A stretch of 7,742 nucleotides of DNA from an uncultured Robinsoniella sp. (GCA_900539655.1 UQCR01000194.1:1-7742), one strand, 5' to 3'. Counted from the first letter of the stretch, positions 1 through 6,411 are shown. The notes: a model not told the origin generated them from the letters alone. Numbers and translations are program-made.

Positions 1-92
1 AATATTTACTTTTCAAAGTACTATGCCAGAGTTTTGCTGGCATGATCACTCAAGACTCCGAGAGATCATTAGAAATAATGTTTGATTTCTTT
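1..92 (-). other. Hairpin-rich leader of a gene beyond the left edge
   Basis: This noncoding stretch lies downstream of the minus-strand promoter at 103-111 and would be the 5' leader of a gene outside the window. Three inverted repeats are visible. Arm 42-51 pairs with 60-69 (10 bp, one mismatch, 8-nt loop). Arm 23-29 pairs perfectly with 37-43 (7 bp, 7-nt loop). Positions 7-12 mirror 15-20 perfectly around two bases. The first two stems share bases 42-43, so they cannot both be fully extended. No U-tract follows the stems on the minus strand, so they are not simple terminators. I recognise no riboswitch class. A regulatory leader is an inference, because no coding start for the downstream gene is in view. 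Confidence 0.35.
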
Positions 93-106
93 TACTGTTT
101 TCAGTA
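93..106. promoter_or_regulatory. Perfect palindrome overlapping the -10, possible operator
   Basis: TACTG-TTTT-CAGTA is a perfect 14-bp inverted repeat. It overlaps the -10 hexamer at 103-108 and would cover the predicted start site, where a bound protein would normally repress. The binding protein is unknown. The site does not look like the direct-repeat sites typical of LytTR regulators, so I do not assign it to the neighbouring regulator. Confidence 0.35.
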
Positions 107-111
107 TAGCA
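103..111 (-). promoter_or_regulatory. Extended -10 promoter reading out of the left edge
   Basis: On the minus strand this reads TGCTATACT, an extended -10 (TG-N-TATACT, five of six matches to TATAAT). No convincing -35 hexamer lies 16-18 bp upstream, which fits promoters that depend on the TG extension. Transcription would start near position 95 and leave the window to the left. It lies just past the stop of the GHKL kinase, so the next gene probably has its own promoter. Confidence 0.4.
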
Positions 112-177
112 GGGAAAAAATCTTTTAAATGTAAATGCGAAAACCGGTCGTTTTTTTAAGATAATCGGTAACCTATT

Positions 178-1500
178 CTATTCTTCAGCCAATAATGGAA
201 ATAAAATATCCAGATTGAACTTACCATCCCGTACAGACATTACAATATCACCATGATATTTATCCACAATATATGCCATACTTTTTACACCAAAACCATG
301 GCGCATCTTGTCTTTTTTATCTGTGACAGGCATACCATTTTCAAACTCCAGATGGCTGCTGCATCTATTTTCCAGATGAATCAGCATCATTTCATTGTGG
401 TGCTTAATCTGAAAACTGATAATACGTTCCCCTTCCTTTTCCTTCATCACTCGTTCCAGTGCATTATCCAATGCATTTCCCAAGAGAGCATACACATCGG
501 CGGAGGTCATGTGGGATATCATTTTACCTTCTGTCATACAGCTGAACTCAATCTTTCGTTCATTGAATATCAATGTTTTTTCCCGGAGCACATAATCCAG
601 AGCACTGCACCCAGTATGGTAGGTAGCATCATAAATGGATACTGCATCCCGTATCTCCTGTAAATACTCTGTTCTGGAGCTGTCATCTTCTATCTTTGCC
701 AACGCTTTCATTTGATGTTTCAAATCATGGCATTTCATATTAATGATATCAATGGCTTCTTTTGAGCTTTTCTGCTGTGCAGTTGATATTTGAAGAAGCT
801 GCTCCATCATTTCCTGTTCATGCCTCAAGCTGTTTTCCCGGAGTACGTAATATTCCATCAACAGTACAAGGGTACAGCATAAAAAGCTGTATGCAGGGCA
901 GATGATATCCCCAATCGGCGTGCCGATGTATTCCTGGGGATAGGACCAGTAAACACTGAATCCAATAGCAAAAACCATGACGATAAAACCAAGCACCGCG
1001 ATCCGAAAATCGCTGTCCCCCAGTCTGTGTTCTTTTTTCTTTCTTCGGATGATTAACCGGTATACGGCCAATGCCCCAAACACATACATAAGATAACGTG
1101 TAATTAGAAGATGGAGCAGGCTGCCATATAATTGATACCTTCCATATATCAGTTGAAGAACCATTCTGCTGAGTGCAAAGGTCATATGTTCTGTCGCATA
1201 TCCCCCCGCTAAAATGAAAATAAGCTCCTTGATTTCGATGTCAAAGCTGCCCAAAATAGGAATCATCGTTAAAAGTGCATAGCCAAAATATAGCAGGACG
1301 TATTGGATTAAGGATTGCGGTATAATATATGTAAGGGCAGTCTCCCACAATGCGCTCAACACGATTTGCAAGACCAGGCAACAAACCAGCCTTGGTGCAA
1401 AGCGGTTCCTTTTCGGTACATCGAGTAAAAAAATCCCTTCAGAAATAAGTAGTTGAAAAGGAAATTGTATATAAAGATTTTCAAAAAAGTTATATATCAT
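178..1500 (-). CDS. GHKL-type (AgrC-like) membrane sensor histidine kinase
   Basis: This is a 440-aa polytopic sensor kinase of the kind that pairs with LytTR regulators in peptide-sensing systems such as AgrC and ComD. Residues 1-220 contain about six or seven hydrophobic segments (roughly 38-58, 66-84, 92-112, 127-150, 165-185, 198-220) and form the membrane sensor. A helical linker at 221-250 leads to the phospho-acceptor box KCHDLKHQM with His258. The ATPase has an N-box (GNALDNALE, about 341-349) and a glycine loop HGFGVKSM (401-408). The variant ATPase is usual for the GHKL family. The ATG follows the TAA of the response-regulator gene with no gap and has a GGGAGG Shine-Dalgarno inside the end of that gene, so translation is probably coupled. 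No agrB- or agrD-like gene is in the window, so the ligand is unknown. Kinase identity is firm; peptide sensing is an inference from the family. Confidence 0.9.
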   Translation of the reverse strand: MIYNFFENLYIQFPFQLLISEGIFLLDVPKRNRFAPRLVCCLVLQIVLSALWETALTYIIPQSLIQYVLLYFGYALLTMIPILGSFDIEIKELIFILAGGYATEHMTFALSRMVLQLIYGRYQLYGSLLHLLITRYLMYVFGALAVYRLIIRRKKKEHRLGDSDFRIAVLGFIVMVFAIGFSVYWSYPQEYIGTPIGDIICPAYSFLCCTLVLLMEYYVLRENSLRHEQEMMEQLLQISTAQQKSSKEAIDIINMKCHDLKHQMKALAKIEDDSSRTEYLQEIRDAVSIYDATYHTGCSALDYVLREKTLIFNERKIEFSCMTEGKMISHMTSADVYALLGNALDNALERVMKEKEGERIISFQIKHHNEMMLIHLENRCSSHLEFENGMPVTDKKDKMRHGFGVKSMAYIVDKYHGDIVMSVRDGKFNLDILFPLLAEE

Positions 1501-2205
1501 TTACAGACCTCCCATAAAATGAATGTAATCTTGAGCAAACTGTTTTTTTAACCGTCTGGAAAGGGGCAGCTCTTGACCGGAGGTTAATAACACACTGTCT
1601 TTTCCTACCCTTCTTACAAAATTCAAATTTATCAGACAGCCAGAGTTACACTCCGAGAACGGAAGAATTTTCAATTTTTCTTTAATCTCCTTCATGCTCC
1701 CCCTGGTCTGTGAGCAGCCCTGCCTGATATAAAACAAAAGGTAATCACGGTCTTTCTCTATATAAAAGATATCGGAAGCCGAAATTCGAAAAATACCATC
1801 TTTATTGCTGATTAGAATATCCTGCTCTTTATGGATTTCGATAAAACGAAATGCCTTTTCCAATTTCATAGAAAAATTGTAGTAACCCACAGGTTTTACC
1901 ATGAAATCAATTGCCGAAACCGCATACCCTTCAATGGCATACTGAGCCAGACTTGTAATAAAAATAATACCAACTGCCTGATCTCTCTCTCTTATTTCCC
2001 GTGCAACCTCCAGACCATTACTTCCAGGCATTTCAATATCCAAAAAAATGATGTCATATTCCCCACGATATTCTTCCAAAAAGTCAAAGCTGGCATAAAA
2101 TACTGTTGTCTGGAAACATTTACTGTTATCTTTTTCAAATTGTTTCAGATATGCAGCAATACGATCTGCATCTTCCCTTGAATCGTCAACTATTGCTATT
2201 CTCAT
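1501..2205 (-). CDS. LytTR-family response regulator (AgrA-like)
   Basis: This is a 234-aa response regulator, the expected partner of the GHKL kinase encoded immediately after it. The receiver domain (about 1-120) has the acidic pair Asp7/Asp8, phospho-acceptor Asp56 in FLDIEMPG, Thr84 and Lys104 in MVKPV. The C-terminal part (about 130-230) is a LytTR DNA-binding domain, recognisable from IFYIEKDRDY, the SMKEIKEKL segment, and the NLNFVRRV and LSRRLKKQF segments. I chose the ATG at 2205 because MRIAIVDD is the usual start of the family and AGGAG lies 10 nt upstream. A TTG start 16 codons further out would only add a basic tail. A terminator separates it from the upstream alcohol dehydrogenase, so the regulator-kinase pair probably has its own promoter within 2206-2295. 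I could not pick that promoter out with confidence. Confidence 0.9.
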   Translation of the reverse strand: MRIAIVDDSREDADRIAAYLKQFEKDNSKCFQTTVFYASFDFLEEYRGEYDIIFLDIEMPGSNGLEVAREIRERDQAVGIIFITSLAQYAIEGYAVSAIDFMVKPVGYYNFSMKLEKAFRFIEIHKEQDILISNKDGIFRISASDIFYIEKDRDYLLFYIRQGCSQTRGSMKEIKEKLKILPFSECNSGCLINLNFVRRVGKDSVLLTSGQELPLSRRLKKQFAQDYIHFMGGL

Positions 2206-2208
2206 ATC

Positions 2209-2220
2209 CCTCTTTCTCCT
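2209..2220 (-). promoter_or_regulatory. Ribosome binding site deciding the LytTR regulator start
   Basis: The minus strand reads AGGAGAAAGAGG, ending three bases before the ATG at 2205. This purine-rich site supports the 2205 start over the in-frame TTG at 2253. Confidence 0.6.
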
Positions 2221-2275
2221 TTTTCCTGCGTTGTTCTGCTTTCCTGGGTGCAATACTCTCCATTATTTTCCGATT

Positions 2276-2286
2276 AATGCTGCATT
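2276..2286. repeat. Short palindrome upstream of the LytTR-GHKL pair
   Basis: AATGC-T-GCATT is a perfect 5-1-5 inverted repeat in the short gap before the response-regulator gene, just past the alcohol dehydrogenase terminator. It could be an operator for the two-gene unit, but it is short enough to arise by chance in AT-rich DNA. Confidence 0.2.
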
Positions 2287-2333
2287 TAGAAATAAAGAGC
2301 CGCAGCAATTCCTTATTAAATTGCCGCAACTCT
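2286..2333 (-). terminator. Intrinsic terminator after the alcohol dehydrogenase gene
   Basis: The arms at 2296-2310 and 2319-2333 form a 15-bp stem in the minus-strand RNA with three G-U wobbles and an 8-nt loop, followed by TTATTT. It begins nine bases after the stop codon of the alcohol dehydrogenase. There is no T-run on the other side, so it works for minus-strand transcripts only. It ends the kinase-regulator-dehydrogenase operon. Confidence 0.8.
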
Positions 2334-2341
2334 TAGCATTG

Positions 2342-3514
2342 TTACATACTTCTCTTAAAAACCTCAAGAATCTCGTCCTGTGTCAATATTTTATATCCAC
2401 CAACCAAAATGAGTGTTGATTTCACCAGTTCCCCCAGCATATCTTCAGTCACACCCAGTTCCCTGATATTCATCACTACGCCAATCTCTTTCATCCATGC
2501 TTCCATCGCATCCAAACCGGCTTTCGCAACCTCCTCATCACTCCTGCCTTCGGGATTTACATTCCAAACATTTACTGCAAATCTTTTAAACTTCCCAAGC
2601 CCAAATGGCATAATGTGACGGTAATAGGGCAGCGAAACAGCTGCAAGTGTCATTCCATGTGTTGCATCTGTATGTGCTCCAACTGCCTGACCAAGCATAT
2701 GCACCATCCAGTCTGTAGATTTTCCCATAGCAACTAATGTGTTCAGTGCCCACGTGGAGGTCCACATAATATTGCTTCTGGCTTCATAGTTTTCCGGCTC
2801 TTTTATTGCAATCCTGCTACTATAAATCAGTGACCTCATCAGCCCCTCCATCAGATAATCAGATGTATTGTCATCCTGACCGGAAAAATACTGTTCGCAG
2901 ATATGATTCAGGATATCATAAAATCCGGAAACCATCTGGTACTTAGGGAGAGAATAGGTAAACTTTGGATTCAATATGGCAAATTTGGGAAATACCCGCT
3001 CTCCGAAGATATGGCCAATTTTCAGCTTACTTTCATGATTTGTGATCACTGCTCCTCCGTTCATCTCTGATCCGGTTCCAACCATAGTCAGCACACAGCC
3101 TACCGGAATAATTTTTGTGTCAGCATCCACATCTTCAAACTTCAGATAATACTTCTCCCAGGGATCTTCTTTGCAATTGACAGAAATAGAAACTGCTTTT
3201 GCATAATCACAACAGGAACCACCGCCCACTGCCAAAATAAAGTCCACCTTATGCTCCCTGGCTATCCGGACACCCTCATAAAGCTTTTCAACCGTTGGAT
3301 TTGGCATAACACCGCTATCTTCAAAGACTTCTTTACCATTTGCTTTTAAAATTGCTGTTACTTTGTCGTAAATGCCTGTCTTTTTGATAGAGCCTCCGCC
3401 ATATACAAGCTGTACGTTCTTGCCGTATTTTGGCAATTCCTCATTCAAATAATTCAAGGAATCTTCTCCAAAATAAAGTTTCGTTGGGTTAATAAATGTA
3501 AAATTTCCTAACAT
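2342..3514 (-). CDS. Iron-containing (group III) alcohol dehydrogenase, butanol dehydrogenase/YqhD-like
   Basis: This is a 390-aa cytosolic NAD(P)H-dependent oxidoreductase that interconverts alcohols and aldehydes or ketones. The full family length is present. The N-terminal Rossmann-like domain carries the dinucleotide-binding motif AVGGGS (95-100), here followed by CCDYAK instead of the commoner VIDxAK. GTGSEMN (146-152) is the family's TGSE motif. The four metal ligands fit Asp200, His204 (DILNH), His272 (MVHML) and His286 (ATHGM), with the D-x3-H and 14-residue His-His spacings of the YqhD/butanol dehydrogenase group. AAGGAG stands nine bases before the ATG. The gene starts 20 nt after the response-regulator stop, so it is probably co-transcribed with that two-component system and may be its main output. 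Sequence alone does not show the substrate or the choice of NADH or NADPH. Confidence 0.92.
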   Translation of the reverse strand: MLGNFTFINPTKLYFGEDSLNYLNEELPKYGKNVQLVYGGGSIKKTGIYDKVTAILKANGKEVFEDSGVMPNPTVEKLYEGVRIAREHKVDFILAVGGGSCCDYAKAVSISVNCKEDPWEKYYLKFEDVDADTKIIPVGCVLTMVGTGSEMNGGAVITNHESKLKIGHIFGERVFPKFAILNPKFTYSLPKYQMVSGFYDILNHICEQYFSGQDDNTSDYLMEGLMRSLIYSSRIAIKEPENYEARSNIMWTSTWALNTLVAMGKSTDWMVHMLGQAVGAHTDATHGMTLAAVSLPYYRHIMPFGLGKFKRFAVNVWNVNPEGRSDEEVAKAGLDAMEAWMKEIGVVMNIRELGVTEDMLGELVKSTLILVGGYKILTQDEILEVFKRSM

Positions 3515-3534
3515 GTTTTATTCTCCTTATCTTT

Positions 3535-4233
3535 TTATCCGCTAATCCTGAAACGGTATCCGGCTCCCCAGACAGTCTCAATAAACTGTGTCTTTATAGA
3601 ATTTTTTCCCAGCTTATCACGCAGACGATTGATATGTACCGTTACAGTAGCCACATCGCCTATGGAATCCATTCCCCATATACGGTCAAATAACGTGTCT
3701 TTAGAAAAGACGATATTCGGATTCTCTGCCAGAAAAAGCAAGAGTTCAAACTCTTTGTTAACCAGAATAACCTCTTTATTGTCCAGATACACCATTCTGG
3801 ATTTTGGAAGAATAGTGAGATTTTGATAGTTGATCTCAGTCTCAGTTTTTTCATCCTGCGTTTCCAGAAGCAGGCTGTGAATATGTATATGGGACTTCAC
3901 TCTGGCTACCAACTCCGCAGGACTAAAGGGTTTTACCATATAATCATCTGCTCCCAGCCCCAGTCCCCGGATTTTGTCAATATCTTCTTTTTTAGCTGTC
4001 ACCATAATAATCGGCAGATGCATATACCTCCTTAGCTCCCGGCAAACATCAAATCCTGTTTTCCCAGGCAGCATCACATCCAGCAAAATGGCATCATAGC
4101 TTCCTGCTTTTGCCTTTTTTTCTCCTTCCAGACCATCATATGCGAGATCTGTCTCAAACCCATTGGCCTCCAGATAATCCCGCTCCAGCTCCGCAATCAG
4201 CTCATCGTCTTCCACGATTAATATTTTTTCCAT
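3535..4233 (-). CDS. OmpR-family response regulator
   Basis: This is a 232-aa winged-helix response regulator. The receiver has the acidic pair Asp9/Asp10, phospho-acceptor Asp52 (LLDVMLPG), Thr79 and Lys101 (MVKPF). The C-terminal domain (about 130-232) is a typical Trans_reg_C winged helix, with VNKEFELLLFLAENP, the VTVHINRLRDKLG recognition helix and the final WGAGYRF hairpin. Its ATG lies inside the 3' end of the upstream histidine kinase gene (32-nt overlap), so the pair is translationally coupled and almost certainly cognate. The region before the start is a run of seven G residues rather than a classic AGGAGG. The alcohol dehydrogenase gene follows after 20 nt. I cannot assign a named subfamily such as Van or Sae. 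Confidence 0.93.
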   Translation of the reverse strand: MEKILIVEDDELIAELERDYLEANGFETDLAYDGLEGEKKAKAGSYDAILLDVMLPGKTGFDVCRELRRYMHLPIIMVTAKKEDIDKIRGLGLGADDYMVKPFSPAELVARVKSHIHIHSLLLETQDEKTETEINYQNLTILPKSRMVYLDNKEVILVNKEFELLLFLAENPNIVFSKDTLFDRIWGMDSIGDVATVTVHINRLRDKLGKNSIKTQFIETVWGAGYRFRISG

Positions 4234-5728
4234 CTATATCCCCCCCTGCTATCGGCAGATGAATAATCATTGCCAGCCCGTCCCTGTTTTCCGCCCGGAC
4301 TTTACCTCCATGTCCAAGAATAATCTCTTTAACTACGGCCAATCCAATGCCGCTTCCTTTTTCAGACTGGGTCCTGGCATCATCCACCCGGTAAAAACTG
4401 TCAAATATCTGTTCCAGGCTATCCACCGGCACTCCTGGTCCGTCATCTTTAAATACCAGTTCAATATCGGTACCCTCCATTGTGCGCTTTAGAGATATCT
4501 GAATGTTTGATCTTTCTAGTGTCCGGTATTTGACAGTATTGGCAAACAGATTGTCAAACACTCGTTTAAATTCCTCCCGGTCAATCTGTACCGGATAAGT
4601 CTCATTTCCATATAAAAATACGATTTTCACATGATTCTGCTCTGCGTCAGGTTTGTAGTTTTCCAGGTACCGCCCCACAAATTCCTTAAAATCTCCTTCT
4701 TCCATTCGGTATCGGAATCCATTGTCCAGTCTGCTGTACTCTGACAAACTGTCCACAAGGCTTATAAGATTTCCCGTCCGGGTCTTAATTGCCCGCAAAT
4801 AACGGGTTCTTTTTTCCTGTGTATCTGCAATCCCATCCAATAGCCCGTCCAAATAACCGATTATAGATGTAAGAGGTGTCCTTAAATCGTGTGAAATGCC
4901 GGTTATGAGCGAACGTCTGCATTTTTCATCCCTTAGACGCTGTTCTACAGACTCTTTCAGATAAGCACGCATTTCATCAAAATCCCTGCATACTTCCCCG
5001 AATTCATCTTTCTTCTGATACTCCATTCTGGTTTCCAGATTCCCTTCCCGAATTTCTTTTGTTCCCAGACTCAACTGATGCAGCGGTTTCAAGATGCTTC
5101 TTGATATCCACCAGGAAGAGATTCCATTTACAAATACAGTCAAAAGCACAAAAAAAACAATGATTCCAAATAAATATTTCAGGATGTAATTCTTCAGATA
5201 ATTCACGACACCCTGATCAGTCTGCTGGCGATGGACGGCAGTGATACAAAATACTTTCTCGCCGTGATAAAAGGTATTCTTTATGACAGATACCTCATGC
5301 CTGCTGGCAGTCAGTGTCTTGGCCGTATCAATCCCATCCCCGGCTACTGACCGGGCAGCCTGCATATCTTCTTCTGTAAGGTTCGTATAAATCAGCTTTT
5401 CATTCTTAGTAATCATAAACTGGTATCCCATCCCGGACAGTTTCTTCTCCAGATGGTTCATCTCATCACTGCGGTTAAATTCAAAGGACTTATCCGGATA
5501 TTTTCCCTGCCCCCAGTTATTCTCCCAAAGTTCCTGCTGATAGGTGTAAATCATGCTCTGGGCAAATTGTATGCTGTTTTCATCACTGTACATGGCTTCC
5601 AGCGTATACCAGAAGCTTCCCAATGATGTATGCAGGCATACATTTATCACGATTGCCGTAAATAAAATGGGAATCAGGACCATCATAATATTAGAAATCC
5701 TGATTTTCTTCTTAATTGTCAATGCCAT
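4202..5728 (-). CDS. EnvZ/OmpR-type sensor histidine kinase with HAMP domain
   Basis: This is a 508-aa membrane kinase, cognate to the response regulator it overlaps. Numbered from my start: TM1 about 13-32, an extracytoplasmic sensor region of about 150 residues, TM2 about 185-206, HAMP about 207-260, then the dimerisation domain with ISHDLRTPLTS (phospho-acceptor His280). The ATPase has the N-box DNLFANTVKY (about 392-401), G1 DDGPG (428-432), FDSFYRVDD, and G2 GSGIGLAV (458-465). Every catalytic box is intact. The sensor region matches no ligand-binding fold I recognise. I chose the ATG at 5728 because MALTIKKKIRIS leads straight into TM1 and AAAGGAG precedes it, though the spacing is tight. 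The open frame extends to a GTG at 5842 with no ribosome site, and that extension looks non-native. Being encoded with an alcohol dehydrogenase suggests a metabolite or redox signal, which is an inference. Confidence 0.9.
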   Translation of the reverse strand: MALTIKKKIRISNIMMVLIPILFTAIVINVCLHTSLGSFWYTLEAMYSDENSIQFAQSMIYTYQQELWENNWGQGKYPDKSFEFNRSDEMNHLEKKLSGMGYQFMITKNEKLIYTNLTEEDMQAARSVAGDGIDTAKTLTASRHEVSVIKNTFYHGEKVFCITAVHRQQTDQGVVNYLKNYILKYLFGIIVFFVLLTVFVNGISSWWISRSILKPLHQLSLGTKEIREGNLETRMEYQKKDEFGEVCRDFDEMRAYLKESVEQRLRDEKCRRSLITGISHDLRTPLTSIIGYLDGLLDGIADTQEKRTRYLRAIKTRTGNLISLVDSLSEYSRLDNGFRYRMEEGDFKEFVGRYLENYKPDAEQNHVKIVFLYGNETYPVQIDREEFKRVFDNLFANTVKYRTLERSNIQISLKRTMEGTDIELVFKDDGPGVPVDSLEQIFDSFYRVDDARTQSEKGSGIGLAVVKEIILGHGGKVRAENRDGLAMIIHLPIAGGDIDGKNINRGRR

Positions 5729-5736
5729 CCTCTCCT

Positions 5737-5766
5737 TTACCCTACTGGATGAGGTATTTTCTCCAT
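5737..5766 (-). CDS. Putative 9-codon leader ORF ahead of the histidine kinase
   Basis: Just upstream of the kinase, an ATG at 5766 has the strongest Shine-Dalgarno in the region (GGAGG at 5777-5781, 10 nt before the start). It encodes MEKIPHPVG and stops with TAA at 5737-5739. The stop is followed by AGGAGAGG and then the kinase ATG at 5728. It is in a different frame from the kinase. Terminating ribosomes would be delivered onto the kinase start, so translational coupling or a small upstream-ORF control is plausible. It may equally be a chance ORF. No amino acid run typical of attenuation is present. Confidence 0.35.
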   Translation of the reverse strand: MEKIPHPVG

Positions 5767-5893
5767 AAACTCTGCACCTCCGGTTTTTCATGCTTTTACA
5801 GATTCCATACAGGGTATCATACGGAAATAAAAGATTTCTCACATAAAAATAAACAATTTATAAACTGGCACGATCGTTTACCCGGTTTTTCTT

Positions 5894-6130
5894 CTAATGT
5901 TTCGATTTTTTATTTTCAATCTGGTAAACGAGGTAATCCACACAGGTTATCCTCTTTTCCTCTTTATGTACTTTACTTAAAAGCTGCTTCCTGTGACATT
6001 CCAGTAGTAACAGCTGCTTCTGAATATCTCCTTTGTCAAAGTATTTCAGAAATTCTTCCATCGTTTCTGTGCTGCAACCTGCATCTTTCAGATTCCGGAC
6101 AACTGCTTCTCTGGTGTCAAAATTTGTCAT
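5894..6130 (-). CDS. Unrecognised 78-aa helical protein, first gene of the operon
   Basis: This is a small soluble protein with no signal peptide or membrane segment. The whole sequence looks alpha-helical, with a charged N-terminal part (TREAVVRNLKDAGCSTET) and a long amphipathic helix from about 36 to 74 with heptad-like leucines. It ends in ITCVDYLVYQIENK. Cys19, Cys45 and Cys63 plus His46 and His55 are present, though I see no formal metal site. The C-terminal half resembles the coiled-coil dimerisation helix at the end of MerR-family regulators (LDYxIxxxE-type ending), but there is no DNA-binding domain. That comparison is from memory and tentative. The start at 6130 is supported by AAAGGTGAT upstream. 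It is the first gene after a LysR-type-controlled promoter and lies 165 nt before the kinase gene with no clear terminator between them. No function is assigned. Confidence 0.7.
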   Translation of the reverse strand: MTNFDTREAVVRNLKDAGCSTETMEEFLKYFDKGDIQKQLLLLECHRKQLLSKVHKEEKRITCVDYLVYQIENKKSKH

Positions 6131-6219
6131 ACTGTCATCATCACCTTTCTGCTACTTTTGAATTCTTTCATCCTTTGTCTCCCTCTTTGTACATTGAAAT
6201 GATTTGTTTTCTTAATTAC

Positions 6220-6249
6220 AGTATAGTCCGAACGCACTTTAATAGCCAA
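6220..6249 (-). promoter_or_regulatory. Promoter for the 78-aa gene and probably the operon
   Basis: On the minus strand, TTGGCT (6249-6244) and TATACT (6225-6220) are separated by 18 bp. The -10 matches five of six consensus positions and the -35 only four of six, as expected for an activator-dependent promoter. Transcription would start near 6213, about 80 nt before the ATG at 6130. The spacer contains AGTGCG-TT-CGGACT, an imperfect inverted repeat with one mismatch, so a regulator that binds in the spacer (MerR-like) cannot be excluded. Confidence 0.6.
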
Positions 6250-6256
6250 TACTTAT
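6242..6256. promoter_or_regulatory. LysR-type T-N11-A box overlapping the -35
   Basis: ATAG-N7-TTAT has the T-N11-A form with an imperfect dyad. It is centred at 6249, about -36 relative to the predicted start, the usual position of the activation site for LysR-type regulators. It is weaker than the partner box exactly 30 bp away. Confidence 0.45.
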
Positions 6257-6271
6257 ATCATATCCATTATA

Positions 6272-6286
6272 ATAGCTAAAAACTAT
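6272..6286. promoter_or_regulatory. LysR-type T-N11-A recognition box
   Basis: ATAG-CTAAAAA-CTAT is a dyad with perfect ATAG/CTAT arms and the exact T-N11-A geometry of LysR-type recognition sites. Its centre at 6279 is about -66 from the predicted start, matching the usual recognition-site position. It also lies between the operon promoter and the divergent LysR-like remnant. Confidence 0.55.
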
Positions 6287-6292
6287 ACATTT

Positions 6293-6356
6293 TTTTAGTC
6301 TTTATTTTCCTTTATTTTCTCTTTATTGTTTTAGTCTTTATAGTTGTCTTTATAGT
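6293..6356. repeat. T-rich region with phased CTTTAT words
   Basis: CTTTAT occurs at 6300, 6310, 6321, 6336 and 6348, at intervals of 10, 11, 15 and 12 bp. A 13-bp direct repeat, TTTTAGTCTTTAT, is at 6293-6305 and 6329-6341, and CTTTATTTTC is tandem at 6300-6319. Near-helical phasing of T-tracts suggests intrinsically bent DNA or a multi-site operator. Low complexity is the simpler explanation. Confidence 0.4.
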
Positions 6357-6411
6357 AATTTAATATAAATGGCCAAAGAGGAATAAAACTATGCTTAAAG
6401 GAGATTTTCAG

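Larger units (their letters stand above)
6131..6390. other. Regulatory intergenic region between the 78-aa gene and the LysR remnant
   Basis: This gap of 260 nt has no gene on either strand. It holds the minus-strand promoter at 6220-6249, two T-N11-A boxes, and a T-rich stretch (6293-6356) with repeated CTTTAT words. A plus-strand promoter for the remnant is weak. The best candidate is TTGTTT at 6326-6331 with TATAGT at 6351-6356, a 19-bp spacer. The layout is that of a divergent regulator/target pair. Confidence 0.6.

Noticed and set aside
125..177. Possible terminator after the GHKL kinase at the T7 run (151-157)
   Set aside because: The only pairing nearby is the short ACCGGT palindrome and a four-base ACCG/CGGT match with a long loop. 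The T-run is on the plus strand, not after a minus-strand stem.
253..663. 136-codon plus-strand open frame
   Set aside because: It is antisense to the catalytic domain of the GHKL kinase, and its His/Phe-rich composition is typical of reverse-complement reading.
2206..2253. Upstream extension of the LytTR regulator to a TTG at 2253
   Set aside because: The extra 16 residues are basic and unlike the family, and the ATG at 2205 has a clear Shine-Dalgarno and the standard start.
5729..5842. Upstream extension of the histidine kinase to a GTG at 5842
   Set aside because: There is no ribosome site before the GTG, and the added 38 residues do not look like a kinase N-terminus. The inner ATG leads directly into TM1.
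5843..5893. Terminator between the 78-aa gene and the kinase
   Set aside because: The only stem is five base pairs (TAAAC/GTTTA) before a T-rich stretch. It is too weak to call, so co-transcription is left open.
5716..6279. 187-codon open frame on the plus strand
   Set aside because: It runs antisense across the 78-aa gene, the intergenic region and the operon promoter. It has no family resemblance and is low in the charged residues expected of a real protein. The minus-strand gene under it is well supported.
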